23,117 nt of DNA from CBDVBZ01 sp965372355 (GCA_965372355.1 CBDVBZ010000050.1:1-23117); one strand, 5' to 3'. Shown: positions 7,435-16,542, counted from the stretch's first letter. Program-made: numbers and translations. Notes: a model not told the origin generated them from the sequence alone.

Positions 7435-8574
7435 TTAGTCGAATCGAAAAACGCGCGTGCCGACGGCGATCAGAATGATGCTCCCCAGCAGCATTCCCAC
7501 AACATGCGGGATCACACTGGTCGGACCGGCGCCAAAACTGACGAGTTTGTGGAGGGCGTCCATCGCCCAGCCCGTCGGCAGAAAAAGCTGAAGTTTCTGC
7601 ATCCAGGCCGGTGTGATCTCGATCGGCCACCAGCAACCGCCCAGAGCGGCGAGAACATTCGCCGCGATGACCCCGATCCCGATCGCCTGTCCCTCGCTGC
7701 GAGAGACGCTTCCCAGAATAATCCCAAGTGCGGCCATGAACGCGCCGTAGACGAGCATGACGGCGATCACCGCGGCCAGATCGGGCCCCCAGTTCATTTT
7801 GAACAACAGTGTTCCGGCGACCATTCCGAATGCGATCTGGATGAGGCCGAGAAGCCATTTGCCCCCCCATTTGCCCAGAACGATCGCAAGCCGGCTGATC
7901 GGCGTATAGGCGAGTCGCCGCAGCAAGCCCTGCCGTCGCTCGATGACGAGAAATACCGCGCCGCTCGTCGCCATAACCATCAGTGTGAACATGACCAATA
8001 TGCCGGGTATGGACTGTTCAAAACCTCCTGGGATGCGTTTGCGCTCACCGGCCGGTTTTACCTCGAGCGTCAGCGCGCGCGGCATCGCGTTGAGCCGTTC
8101 AAATGCCTCGGGTGTGGGATCTCCCTCATTCGCTCCGACCACGGCCAGATCGGCAAGCACCGTGTAGATCGCACGCTGCATGCGGATTGCGTGATAACTC
8201 TCCACCAGACCGCTCGACTCGTTGGCAAACTCCAGGTTCGTCTGGACACCGGCGACCACGGAGTCTGTGAATGCCGGAGGTACGGTCAGTCGTCTCGAAT
8301 ACAGGGCGAAATGGTGTGCGCTGTCCGGTCTGACAACCTGGTAATCGCGGTCCTCCAGGCGATGGATCAGTTGATCGACCAGAAACCCAGTCGATTCATC
8401 CGCCTGGATTGCGATGCGGTCTTTTCCCGTCACACTAGATTGAAAACCACCGGTTATCGTGCCGATGAAGTAGAAGAACACGATGGGCATGATAAAGACC
8501 CAGACGAGTGTTTCCCGTGCGCGAAGCAGGTACTTCAGGTCTTTGACTGCGACAAAAAGAGCGTCTCTGATCAT
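7435..8574 (-). CDS. ABC-2 type transporter permease (distal gene of exporter operon)
   Basis: Membrane subunit of an ABC-2 exporter, 379 aa. An N-terminal transmembrane segment (about residues 25-45, VFIMPIVFFYFIGTITGG) is followed by an extracytoplasmic domain of about 120 residues, then five or six further membrane segments from about residue 190 onward (FEQSIPGILVMFTLMVMATS and so on). Between the segments is the usual ABC-2 cytoplasmic stretch ERRQGLLRRLAYTPIS. This layout matches the ABC2_membrane_3 / YhgE-like class. It begins three bases after the stop of the preceding permease and is the last gene of the operon. The two permeases have the same layout and probably act as a heterodimer with the ATPase. 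Substrate unknown. Confidence 0.9.
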   Translation of the reverse strand: MIRDALFVAVKDLKYLLRARETLVWVFIMPIVFFYFIGTITGGFQSSVTGKDRIAIQADESTGFLVDQLIHRLEDRDYQVVRPDSAHHFALYSRRLTVPPAFTDSVVAGVQTNLEFANESSGLVESYHAIRMQRAIYTVLADLAVVGANEGDPTPEAFERLNAMPRALTLEVKPAGERKRIPGGFEQSIPGILVMFTLMVMATSGAVFLVIERRQGLLRRLAYTPISRLAIVLGKWGGKWLLGLIQIAFGMVAGTLLFKMNWGPDLAAVIAVMLVYGAFMAALGIILGSVSRSEGQAIGIGVIAANVLAALGGCWWPIEITPAWMQKLQLFLPTGWAMDALHKLVSFGAGPTSVIPHVVGMLLGSIILIAVGTRVFRFD

Positions 8575-8577
8575 GAC

Positions 8578-9825
8578 TCAATCCTGAACGAATGCGTTCC
8601 GAAGACGACGTGCAATCAGCAGAAACAACAACAATCCAATAACGAGCAGACCGACAAACGACAGCGCGATGGACTGGACATCCACCGTGTCGAGAAGGAT
8701 TCGTTTGAGCTGCTCGAGCGCCCACCCGTTCGGCGTCAGGCGGCCGATGAACGCCATTCCCGATGGCATCGCTTCGAACGGAAAAAAACTCCCCCCGACC
8801 ATCATCAGGGGCAGGGTGATCGCCATGGATAGCACGCCGCCGGCGCGTTGACTCGGTGTAATCACCTGAAGCGAGGTCATCAGAAGGATGAGGAAGGCGC
8901 CGGACAGGATGGTCCACACCAGGGCGAGGGGAAGCGTCGCCAACCGCAGGTCGAAGTACGCGTAGCCGACCGAGATGGCTATCAACGATACACCGGTCAC
9001 GATGCCGATACCGGCCAGGAGTTTTCCTGTCAGAAACGCGAAAACGTTTTGCGGCGAGCAGACGATGCGCCTCAGTGTTTTCTGGTCGCGCTCGTGCCAG
9101 AAATCCATACTGAGGCCCTGCGCCATAAACAACAGTGACATAAAGAGAATGCTCGGCAAAAAGAGCAGCGCGACGTTGAGACCGCCGCCGGATTCGTCGC
9201 CGTCATCCTCGACAACGGCCTCCAGTTGGATCACCGGAGGGAAGACGTATCCGCTTAGCCGATCCATGATCTGGTTGATCTTGACGCTCAGTGCCGCCAC
9301 GCGTGAATCGGGGAAAACGTTCTGGCCATCCGGAGGCCCCGCCGCGAGCTCGCGCAGGTCCTCTCCGATCATGCGATGGATATAGAATGTGGCATCGACG
9401 AGAACGCTCAGCACCTCCTCGACGATTCCCGGCAGGATTATCTGCGCGGGGTTCGTGATGAGCTGGAGACTCGACGGCTTTTCTTCGAGTACAGCCTCGC
9501 CAAACCCTTCCGGGATGATGAGGAGCGCCGAGGCGTCTCCCCTGTCTATCCGCGCCCTGCCGCTCTCGCGATCGACTTCCTCCGCCTGAATGAGTCCACC
9601 CATCGCATCCTGGCTCATCGCGCCGACAAGGAAACTGCTTACAAAGCTGTCATCCTCGTCGACGACGAGCACGTGGGCCCGAGGCTGAGGTCCGTCTTTG
9701 CCCCCGGCGACCATGGTGAGGAGGGCGCCGACGATGAGGGGGAGACCGATCCACAGGATCAGTCCCAACGGGTCATGCCTGTGGCGACGCCAATCCTTGA
9801 TCGCCGTGCTCCACGCAAAACGCAT
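8578..9825 (-). CDS. ABC-2 type transporter permease (first permease of exporter operon)
   Basis: Membrane subunit of an ABC-2 exporter, 415 aa. A first transmembrane segment at about residues 18-42 (DPLGLILWIGLPLIVGALL) precedes a large extracytoplasmic domain (about 45-220), then a cluster of hydrophobic helices (about 222-250, 262-292, 296-318, 325-345, 380-408). The cytoplasmic stretch WHERDQKTLRRIVCSPQNV is the standard ABC-2 coupling region. The ATG at 9825 follows the ATPase stop directly (TAGATG), with GAGG of the Shine-Dalgarno inside the ATPase gene. It pairs with the following 379-aa permease of the same topology. Cargo cannot be read from the sequence; lipid, drug or envelope material are all possible. 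Confidence 0.9.
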   Translation of the reverse strand: MRFAWSTAIKDWRRHRHDPLGLILWIGLPLIVGALLTMVAGGKDGPQPRAHVLVVDEDDSFVSSFLVGAMSQDAMGGLIQAEEVDRESGRARIDRGDASALLIIPEGFGEAVLEEKPSSLQLITNPAQIILPGIVEEVLSVLVDATFYIHRMIGEDLRELAAGPPDGQNVFPDSRVAALSVKINQIMDRLSGYVFPPVIQLEAVVEDDGDESGGGLNVALLFLPSILFMSLLFMAQGLSMDFWHERDQKTLRRIVCSPQNVFAFLTGKLLAGIGIVTGVSLIAISVGYAYFDLRLATLPLALVWTILSGAFLILLMTSLQVITPSQRAGGVLSMAITLPLMMVGGSFFPFEAMPSGMAFIGRLTPNGWALEQLKRILLDTVDVQSIALSFVGLLVIGLLLFLLIARRLRNAFVQD

Positions 9826-10755
9826 CTATTCCCTCAACTCTTTTCCGGTGAGTTTGATAAAGAGGCTTTCGAGACTCGGTTGAGTGAGTGTCGTCTCGTG
9901 AACCTCGGCGCCGGCATCGGACAGTGCCCGGAAGATATCCGACAGCTGCGATGAGGCGTCCCGGGCGGCGAGTGTGAGTGCATCCGGCTCGACCTGGACC
10001 AGCTCGAGCCCTTCGAGCTCGGACAACGGTTTGGCGACTCTCTGTATGTCGAAGCTCCCGCTCAGGCGCAACACGTCGCGCTCGCCGAGGAGCGAGCGGA
10101 GCTCAGACAGCGTGCCGGCGGCGATGATCTTGCCGTGGTCGATGATGGCGAAATAGTCACAGAGCTTCTCTGCCTCTTCCATGTAGTGCGCGGTGTAGAG
10201 AACGCACGCCCCTTTCTCCGTTTCGCTTCGCACGAGGTCGAGCAGTTTTACACGGCTCTGAGGATCGACCCCCACCGTTGGTTCATCGAGGAGAATCGTT
10301 TTGGGTTCGTGGACGATGCCGCACGCAAAATTGAGCCGTCGCTTCATGCCGCCGCTGAATCGTTTGACGGGTTCCTTTGCCCGGTCGAGCAGACCGGTGA
10401 GTTCGAGCACCTGATCCACCCGTACCTTCGCCCGCTCACCGCGCACCCCGTAGGCCGCCGCCCAGTAGGAGAGGTTCTCGCGCGCCGAAAGGTCTTCGTA
10501 CAGGGCAATCTCCTGCGGTACGACACCGAGCTCCCTGCGCGATGCGGGCCCGTCGCTCACAACGTCGTGGCCGAGCACGCGAACGTGCCCCGACGTCGGC
10601 TTGAGAAGACCCGATATGCAAGCGATCGTGGTCGTCTTGCCGGCGCCGTTGGGACCGAGCAGCCCAAAGATCTTGCCCGGCTCCGCGACAAAACTCACGT
10701 CGTCGACCGCAACGAGATCACCGTACTGTTTGCGTAGTCCTTCGACCTCTATCAA
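9826..10755 (-). CDS. ABC transporter ATP-binding protein of ABC-2 exporter
   Basis: Exporter ATPase of about 309 aa. I place the start at a TTG (10755) preceded by AAGGAGGG. This gives IEVEGLRKQYGDLVAV at the N-terminus, which is where this family normally begins. The frame stays open further upstream but there encodes non-conserved sequence. Walker A GPNGAGKTTT is at about 34-43, the signature is FSGGMKRRLNFA, Walker B is TILLDEPTVGVDPQSR, and the H-loop is TAHYMEEAEKLCD. The C-terminal third (DVLRLSGSFDIQRV to TLTQPSLESLFIKLTGKELRE) is the domain typical of CcmA/NodI/daunorubicin-type ABC-2 ATPases. It is followed without a gap by two permeases. Confidence 0.93.
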   Translation of the reverse strand: MIEVEGLRKQYGDLVAVDDVSFVAEPGKIFGLLGPNGAGKTTTIACISGLLKPTSGHVRVLGHDVVSDGPASRRELGVVPQEIALYEDLSARENLSYWAAAYGVRGERAKVRVDQVLELTGLLDRAKEPVKRFSGGMKRRLNFACGIVHEPKTILLDEPTVGVDPQSRVKLLDLVRSETEKGACVLYTAHYMEEAEKLCDYFAIIDHGKIIAAGTLSELRSLLGERDVLRLSGSFDIQRVAKPLSELEGLELVQVEPDALTLAARDASSQLSDIFRALSDAGAEVHETTLTQPSLESLFIKLTGKELRE

Positions 10756-10785
10756 GAAAACCCTCCTTCGTGGTGCGATCCAGGA

Positions 10786-10814
10786 AGCATACGTCAGGGC
10801 GCTCGTCGTTTCAA
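10786..10814 (-). promoter_or_regulatory. Promoter for the ABC exporter operon
   Basis: Read on the minus strand, TTGAAA (10814-10809) and TATGCT (10791-10786) are separated by exactly 17 bp. The expected start near 10779 leaves a short leader of about 24 nt that contains AAGGAGGG before the TTG start. It lies in the 88 bp between the VanZ-like gene and the ATPase, so the exporter can be transcribed independently of the two upstream genes. Confidence 0.55.
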
Positions 10815-10843
10815 GTGCAGTGTTCGTGAGCGGTTTCCAGAAC

Positions 10844-12226
10844 TCACTCTTTTGCGCAAGCGGATGTAGACACAGCGATGTGCGCACCCGCAGCGAGGCC
10901 GAGCAACGGGACCCAGGGTGTGAAGTGCGGTAGCGCGTCCGTCGCGCCGACCGCGATGAGAAGGGTTGCACCGACGACTCCGCCGAGGGGGGCGGCCAGC
11001 CACTTGTGCCTGCGAACGGTGCTCCCTCCCAGAGACAACAATCCCGTCGCCAGCAGCATACCAGTCAACGTGGCGGCAGCGGGCAGACCGGAGTCTGCGA
11101 GAAAGGGAATTGTCCACACGCGCGCCGCCAGGTTGATCCGAGCAACGAGCCGCCCGTCGAGATACACCCGCGAGACGCGGCTATCGTATGTCGCCGCCAC
11201 GAACACGTCTCTGTTGGCCTCCACGAAGGCAGGTGTGAGCACTTCCGGATAGAGACCGTTGCCGAGCGTCATCGGCGTACGGAGTCGGAAGTGAATCCGA
11301 CGCCGTTCCTGTCCAACTGTGAAGTTGCGGACGTACGTGTCTCTGGAGTATGTGACGATGCGTCCCGGGCCCCTCGGATCGGAATCCGTACCGTGAAACC
11401 AAACGAGGGCGCACAGTGTATTGCGTGCGGTGAGCTCGTCGAAAATCTCGCGGGTGCGGTCAACACCAAGAAGCGGTTTCCCCCACAGCGAATCGCGATC
11501 ACTCAAACCGTATCGCAATACGAACAAGGCGTGCTCCTGGATCGAATCGGTCCGGAGGGATTCCGGGCCTTTGATATGGAGTTCTTTGATCGTCCTGCGA
11601 TCCAGGACGTCCGCGAGGACGGCCATCCCCATGATCCTGCCGCGCCAGATGCGGTCGCCGCTCAGCTCGTTGCCAACGGCGATTTGAAACGTCGAATCCC
11701 AATTGGAGAAACTGGAGAGGTCTAAAAAATCATCCGGACGCCGCTGGACCAGAACGATTGCCCCCAACGCCGCGATCGCCAGGATACCGGTTGTCACTCC
11801 CAGCCTGATTGCGGTCAGGTCATATCGCAGGAATCGTCGAACGAGCCGTGCGCCGATGGCACCCACGGCGGCGCCCAGCGTGTTTGTCACGGTGTCGATC
11901 AGCGAGGGGAAGCGATCCGGGTAAAACAACTGAATGCACTCGGCGAGGATAGAAACGCCGGCGGCAATTGCCACCACCGAGATCAGTCTCCGACGGCCGA
12001 GCGCCACTCCCAGGGGAATGTAGAGCAGAAGGTTGTATATGACATCTGACTGGATGATTTCCCGGGTAACCGCTCTGTTGATAAACGGCGCGGATACCTC
12101 GACCGTCACGGCGGTGACGGCGGTGATCGCGGCCAGCGCTGGCCAGATCATATGCAGACACAGGCCTCCGCCGGATCGCCTGCCCGCGGCTCTTTCTTGC
12201 GAGCTGTGCGCCAAGTCGCGAGTCAC
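10844..12226 (-). CDS. VanZ-family membrane protein with embedded LamG/concanavalin-like domain
   Basis: About 460 aa from a GTG at 12226, four bases after the stop of the alkD-like gene, with GGGCGAGG upstream. An ATG at 12151 (MIWPALAA) is the alternative. The first part (about residues 26-150) is a VanZ-like membrane domain with the signature AECIQLFYPDRFPSLIDTV followed by TNTLGAAVG, preceded by NLLLYIPLGVALG. After a hydrophobic helix comes an approximately 200-residue extracytoplasmic beta-rich segment. Phrases such as RGRIMGMAVLADVLDRRTI, LVWFHGTD, GRIVTYSRDTYVRNFTVGQ and VFVAATYDSRVSRVYLDGR are characteristic of LamG/concanavalin-like domains. Three more hydrophobic segments close the protein. 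VanZ proteins are linked to teicoplanin resistance in enterococci, but most are of unknown function. The function here is unknown. Confidence 0.8.
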   Translation of the reverse strand: MTRDLAHSSQERAAGRRSGGGLCLHMIWPALAAITAVTAVTVEVSAPFINRAVTREIIQSDVIYNLLLYIPLGVALGRRRLISVVAIAAGVSILAECIQLFYPDRFPSLIDTVTNTLGAAVGAIGARLVRRFLRYDLTAIRLGVTTGILAIAALGAIVLVQRRPDDFLDLSSFSNWDSTFQIAVGNELSGDRIWRGRIMGMAVLADVLDRRTIKELHIKGPESLRTDSIQEHALFVLRYGLSDRDSLWGKPLLGVDRTREIFDELTARNTLCALVWFHGTDSDPRGPGRIVTYSRDTYVRNFTVGQERRRIHFRLRTPMTLGNGLYPEVLTPAFVEANRDVFVAATYDSRVSRVYLDGRLVARINLAARVWTIPFLADSGLPAAATLTGMLLATGLLSLGGSTVRRHKWLAAPLGGVVGATLLIAVGATDALPHFTPWVPLLGLAAGAHIAVSTSACAKE

Positions 12227-12230
12227 GGTA

Positions 12231-12938
12231 TCAAACCTCGCCCTTGAGATAGCGCTGTCGTTTTGTCTCCGGAAACTTCTCGATCGCATAGCGGAGCATC
12301 GTCCGGGGCATCGTTCTGTAGCGCTTTTTGAGAAAGCGTTCCTCGACCCGGATTTCGCGGTTTCCGATCTCCCTCAACATCCAGCCGACCGCCTTGTGGA
12401 TCAGATCTTCTTCGTCTCCGAGCAATAAGTCCGAGATCTCGAGCGTGTCTTCGAACTCGTTTTGTTTGATATACCGAAACGTCGATAGAATCGCGATGCG
12501 TCGCTCCCACAGGCTCTTCGACTTTGCCAGACGATACAGGGGTCTCCTGCTTCTGTTCGTCAGATAGTCGCCGACGATCTGCGGCGCGGTGAGATCGACG
12601 AGATCCCAGTTGTTGATGTAACGCGTGCTCTCGAGGTAGAGCTCGTAGATCCGCTTCTTCGTGTCCCCGTCGGCCTTTGTGTACATACGGATGAGCATGA
12701 GGAGCGCGAGCAGTCGTTCTTCGTGGATCGGGGATCGCAGCAGTCTGCGGATCCCTGTGATCGAGAGGGCGTGCTTCTTCGACAGGCGTCTCAGCTCGGG
12801 CACCTTGACGCCGACAAAGACATCGCCTTCACCGTACTCACCCGGGCCCGTTTTGAAAAAGCCCTGCAGAATCTTCGCCTTCTCTTTGTTGCCGAGTCTG
12901 CGAAGCTCTGCTTTGATCGTGTGAATCGGGTCCGCCAT
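12231..12938 (-). CDS. DNA alkylation repair protein, AlkD-like HEAT-repeat glycosylase
   Basis: A 235-aa all-helical protein of the AlkC/AlkD superfamily, which removes bulky or positively charged alkylated bases from DNA. The ATG at 12938 follows GGCGGAGG. The family pattern is clear: GVKVPELRRLSKKH, HEERLLALLML, INNWDLVDLTAPQIVGDYL, SLWERRIAILSTF and HKAVGWMLREIGNR. Residues equivalent to the AlkD active site are W111 and D115 (NNWDLVD), an Arg in WERR (146/147) and W186 (GWMLRE). The length matches AlkD (about 230-240 aa). A basic C-terminus fits DNA binding. It is the first gene of a minus-strand set and is translationally close to the VanZ-like gene. The 9-bp minisatellite lies immediately upstream. 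Confidence 0.92.
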   Translation of the reverse strand: MADPIHTIKAELRRLGNKEKAKILQGFFKTGPGEYGEGDVFVGVKVPELRRLSKKHALSITGIRRLLRSPIHEERLLALLMLIRMYTKADGDTKKRIYELYLESTRYINNWDLVDLTAPQIVGDYLTNRSRRPLYRLAKSKSLWERRIAILSTFRYIKQNEFEDTLEISDLLLGDEEDLIHKAVGWMLREIGNREIRVEERFLKKRYRTMPRTMLRYAIEKFPETKRQRYLKGEV

Positions 12939-12963
12939 GTCGGCCTCCGCCTTTTGTGCCCCC

Positions 12964-13062
<99 letters not shown>

Positions 13063-13193
13063 GGGTTTCTAGCCTAGCGGTTGTCCGCCGGGTGGGGAAG
13101 CAAAAGCCGCGGCGCGCTCAAACCCATGGAGTGATTCATTTTACCGTGCCGGACTGCGGGATGCGTGTCTTCGTGGCGCCCCGCATCAGAAAG

Positions 13194-13202
13194 TGTTATA
13201 AT
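13194..13202 (+). promoter_or_regulatory. Extended -10 promoter for the LVIVD protein gene
   Basis: TGTTATAAT with TATAAT at 13197-13202 is a perfect extended -10 element. No recognisable -35 is found at the usual distance. Transcription would start near 13209, leaving about 27 nt before the ATG at 13236, and this leader shows no convincing Shine-Dalgarno. The element is identical over nine bases to the one before the tryptophanase gene. Confidence 0.6.
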
Positions 13203-13235
13203 CTATTACAGTTACCGCCCCCTTGATTAACCGCA

Positions 13236-16200
13236 ATGACGAAAATCACATCGATTATTGGCGTCCTGGGAATGGGCGTCCTGGCCCTTCTCGGCACCTC
13301 GAGTCTCTTCGCGGGGACCGGTTACGTCGAGGACTTCCGGTCCTTCCAGTACAGGGACGCGGCGAACACGACCGCCTTTTGGGACACCAACGGCAGGCGG
13401 CTTGGGCTCCACCCGTTTGAGCCGTTGCTGGTTGGCGGCAAGGACACACCGGGGTACTCGCGTGACCTGGTCGTCCACGGCGACTACGTCTACCTCGTCG
13501 ATGGAGAGTACGGTCTGCAGATCTTCGATATCACCGATCCCGCCAACCCCGATAGCATTGCCAACTACAACACATCGGGGTTCTCATCGGATGTGTTTGT
13601 GTCCGGCAAACACGCGTTTATCGCGGATGGGTTGTCCGGTCTCCAGGTGATCGATATTTCGGACCCCTCACAACCGGTGCGTATCGGTGGGTATGATACC
13701 CCGGGATACGCAAGGGGTGTCAGCGTGGAAGGCGACTATGCCTATGTCGCTGAGGGTGACCCGCTTGGCCAGGCAAACCTTCGTGTGTTTGATATCAGCG
13801 ATCCTACGAGTCCCCGCCTCACCGCCACACTGCCCGTCGCGGGACTTGCGATCGGTACATTCGTCCACGGCGACTATCTGTATCTCGCCGGTGGTCCTGG
13901 TGGAATGCATATCATCAGCATCAGTAATCCAAGAACGCCATCGCTTGTGGCTACCTTCCCCACACCGACGTATACGAGAAACGTTGTGGTTGCCTCGGGG
14001 CGTGCCTATCTCGCCACGGCGGAGAGTGGTCTGATGATCATCGATGTCAACGACCCCGCCAATCCATTCCGTATCTCAACCTACAACACCCCCGACTATG
14101 CATTTGGAGTCGCCGTGGTGGGAAACCGGGTCTATGTCGCTGATGACGAGACCGGTCTGATCCAGTTCGAAGTTTTCGCGTCCGGGACTCCCATCTTGAA
14201 ATCCACGGTGGATACACCGGGCAAGGCGATCAGTGTCGCGGTGAGCGGGTGCTATGCGTATGTCGCCGATGGCCCATCGAGCCTCCGCGTCATTCGAGTC
14301 AGTGAGCCCTTTGGTCCGCTGCCGCTGGCGACCAATCATGATGTGAGTTATGTGCTCAAGGCGGCCAATGAGGGACACCATACCTATGTGCTATCGCGGG
14401 TTGCGTTCACCGCGTTTGATATGTCGATGCCCGAGGCGCCGTTGCCTTTGAGCGGGCGGGCACTAACGGTATCGGGGCCTGGTGACATCGCCATTGCCGG
14501 GCATCACGCGTTTGTTGCCGCGGGCACGCAGACGGGACTCGCCGTTTTCGATATCACCGAGGGCAACCCATCGGTCCCCGCGATCTTCCCCACCGGTTCA
14601 GGCGCGGACGGCGTGGCCATTTCCGGCGATTACGCCTTTGTGTTGGGTGGGTATTCCATCATCGTGGTGCGTATCGAGGATCCAATGGCCCCCACGCTGG
14701 TGACTCGTCTCACTCTGTCCGAGCCCTCGGGCGACATCGCCCTCGTGGGTGACTATCTGCTACTTCCCACCTCCCGAGGAGTCATTGTTGTCGATATCAC
14801 GACGCCGTCGGCACCGGTCGAGTTGGGTCGTACCGGCCCGTCGGGCTATAGGATCGCGGTCCAGGGAAGCCACGCCTTTGTGCTGGATTACGACGGTCTC
14901 AACGTGCTCGATATCAGCAATCCCGCCAGTCCGGCGTTCGTCGGTAGCGTGGATACACCCGGTGACGGCTTGTCTGTGGCAGTGGATGGTAACCTTGCCC
15001 TGGTGGGATATATAGTGCCCCCTTCTGACAGGGCCACTGCCGTGATCGATATCACCGACCCGACGAATCCGACGATCGTGACCCACTACACAGCGGATGA
15101 TCCGTTGGGACTCTGTATCACCGGCGACTATGCATGTGCGGTCGGGGCTAGGGGAGGGCTCACTACCATCGAAATCCGGCAACGGCTGTTCGATCTGACC
15201 CGCAACGTGGCGCAGTCGACTGATCTGTACGATGGCGTCGATGACATCGTTCGAGTCAAGCTGACGACCGTCCAGAACGATACCGTGGGTTGGGAGTTGA
15301 CCGCAGATGGAGCGACATGGATGGATATCGAGCCATCGGTATCGTGGGTCGTGGTGAGCGCACCGGGTAATGATCTCCGGTGGCGCTCAACACACAAGTA
15401 CACAGGCGGGCTGGAGGCGTTTGGCCCCTTCTGTGAGCGGCTCGAGCTCGAGTGGCGCTACCACCACCCGATGATCGACTCGATCGTGGATGTTCCCGAC
15501 GATGACGGGGGGTGGGTGGACCTGCATTTCACGGCCTCGGGGCACGACTTCTTTGGTGATGCGACGGCCATCACACAGTACATCCTCTACAGGCGCTCAG
15601 ACGCCGCGCTGACGACGCGTGAATTTGGCGCCGCGTTGGACTCCCTGCCGCCGGGCAACTGGGAGCCCGTCGGCCTGCTACCCGCGTCGGGGGCCGACCG
15701 CTATACGGCGACCATTCCGACACACACTGATTCTGCAGCAGCGTTTGACTACTCCGCGTACGTCGTTGCCGCCAGCTCACTGCCCATGGCTGTCTATTAC
15801 AGTCCGCCGGACAGCGGGTACTCGGTAAACAACGGCGTTGCGATTGTGTCGTTCAATGCTCAACCAGACATTGATTCCGTCATGCTACATTGGGACGTGG
15901 GTGGTGATGTGAGTGGATTCAATATCTACCGGTCGACCAAGCGTGCGGGACTTATCCAGATCAACACGCAATTGCTACCCGCCGCTCAGCGCGAGTATGC
16001 GGATGACACGATCGTTTCGGGGGCCGCCTACTGGTATCAGCTCGGTGTCGTCGACCATCACGGCAGCGAAACCCTCTCCGGGTTGCTGTCGGTGAACGTT
16101 CCACGCCACACGTTTGTCCTTTTGCAGAACCGCCCAAACCCGTTCAGGCCCTACACAACGCCCTTCACAACGATCGACTACGAGACACCCGCCGACGGCC

Positions 16201-16397
16201 ATGTGTTGTTGCAGATCTTTGATGTGGCTGGCCGGCTGGTTCGCACCCTGGTGGATAAGCCTCAAATCGCCGGTCCGTGGCGCGTGTCGTGGAATGGAAC
16301 GAATGACCGCGAGCAGCCGGTGGCGTCAGGAGTCTATTTCTACAGACTCCAGTCCGCCGGGCTCGAACAAACTCACAGGATGACTCTTCTGAAGTAG
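13236..16397 (+). CDS. Secreted LVIVD-repeat beta-propeller protein with FlgD-like Ig C-terminus
   Basis: An exported protein of 1053 aa. Residues 1-27 are a signal peptide (MTKITSIIGVLGMGVLALLG, cleavage near LFAG). From about 66 to 650 there are 14 consecutive repeats of about 42 residues with the form V.V.GdyAYVADG..GL.V.DISDP..P (for example HAFIADGLSGLQVIDISDPS). These LVIVD repeats are predicted beta-propeller blades, and 14 would fit two seven-bladed propellers. Residues about 651-750 form a module that includes DGVDDIVRVKL and WRSTHKYTGG. Two fibronectin-like stretches follow (about 750-955; QYILYRRSD, FNIYRSTKRAG). The last 95 residues are a FlgD-like Ig domain with NRPNPFRP, GRLVRTLVD, WNGTND and ASGVYFYRLQS, as found on secreted or surface proteins of FCB-type candidate phyla. 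Ligand and role are unknown. The gene is monocistronic, with its own extended -10 promoter. Confidence 0.9.
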   Translation: MTKITSIIGVLGMGVLALLGTSSLFAGTGYVEDFRSFQYRDAANTTAFWDTNGRRLGLHPFEPLLVGGKDTPGYSRDLVVHGDYVYLVDGEYGLQIFDITDPANPDSIANYNTSGFSSDVFVSGKHAFIADGLSGLQVIDISDPSQPVRIGGYDTPGYARGVSVEGDYAYVAEGDPLGQANLRVFDISDPTSPRLTATLPVAGLAIGTFVHGDYLYLAGGPGGMHIISISNPRTPSLVATFPTPTYTRNVVVASGRAYLATAESGLMIIDVNDPANPFRISTYNTPDYAFGVAVVGNRVYVADDETGLIQFEVFASGTPILKSTVDTPGKAISVAVSGCYAYVADGPSSLRVIRVSEPFGPLPLATNHDVSYVLKAANEGHHTYVLSRVAFTAFDMSMPEAPLPLSGRALTVSGPGDIAIAGHHAFVAAGTQTGLAVFDITEGNPSVPAIFPTGSGADGVAISGDYAFVLGGYSIIVVRIEDPMAPTLVTRLTLSEPSGDIALVGDYLLLPTSRGVIVVDITTPSAPVELGRTGPSGYRIAVQGSHAFVLDYDGLNVLDISNPASPAFVGSVDTPGDGLSVAVDGNLALVGYIVPPSDRATAVIDITDPTNPTIVTHYTADDPLGLCITGDYACAVGARGGLTTIEIRQRLFDLTRNVAQSTDLYDGVDDIVRVKLTTVQNDTVGWELTADGATWMDIEPSVSWVVVSAPGNDLRWRSTHKYTGGLEAFGPFCERLELEWRYHHPMIDSIVDVPDDDGGWVDLHFTASGHDFFGDATAITQYILYRRSDAALTTREFGAALDSLPPGNWEPVGLLPASGADRYTATIPTHTDSAAAFDYSAYVVAASSLPMAVYYSPPDSGYSVNNGVAIVSFNAQPDIDSVMLHWDVGGDVSGFNIYRSTKRAGLIQINTQLLPAAQREYADDTIVSGAAYWYQLGVVDHHGSETLSGLLSVNVPRHTFVLLQNRPNPFRPYTTPFTTIDYETPADGHVLLQIFDVAGRLVRTLVDKPQIAGPWRVSWNGTNDREQPVASGVYFYRLQSAGLEQTHRMTLLK

Positions 16398-16454
16398 CGC
16401 GAGGGTTCACGCTCGTAAGCATTTGTAAGTAATCTGGTTACAGGCGTGCTCCGC

Positions 16455-16484
16455 TTGACACGGCGTCCCTGCGCGTGCTAACAT
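16455..16484 (+). promoter_or_regulatory. Promoter for the terB-like / MBL operon
   Basis: A perfect -35 TTGACA (16455-16460) and a -10 TAACAT (16479-16484) are separated by 18 bp. Transcription would start near 16491, about 52 nt before the ATG at 16543. It is the only gene-proximal sigma70-like site in the 145-bp gap after the LVIVD gene. Confidence 0.55.
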
Positions 16485-16542
16485 GCCGTGAACAACGACC
16501 CGTTCTCGCCGCGTCACCCATCAACACAGGCCCTGGAGTCCC

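Noticed and set aside
7504..9954. Long plus-strand frames (442 and 192 aa) opposite the permeases
   Set aside because: Low-complexity, His/Arg/Asp-rich translations antisense to well-supported membrane proteins, with no Shine-Dalgarno.
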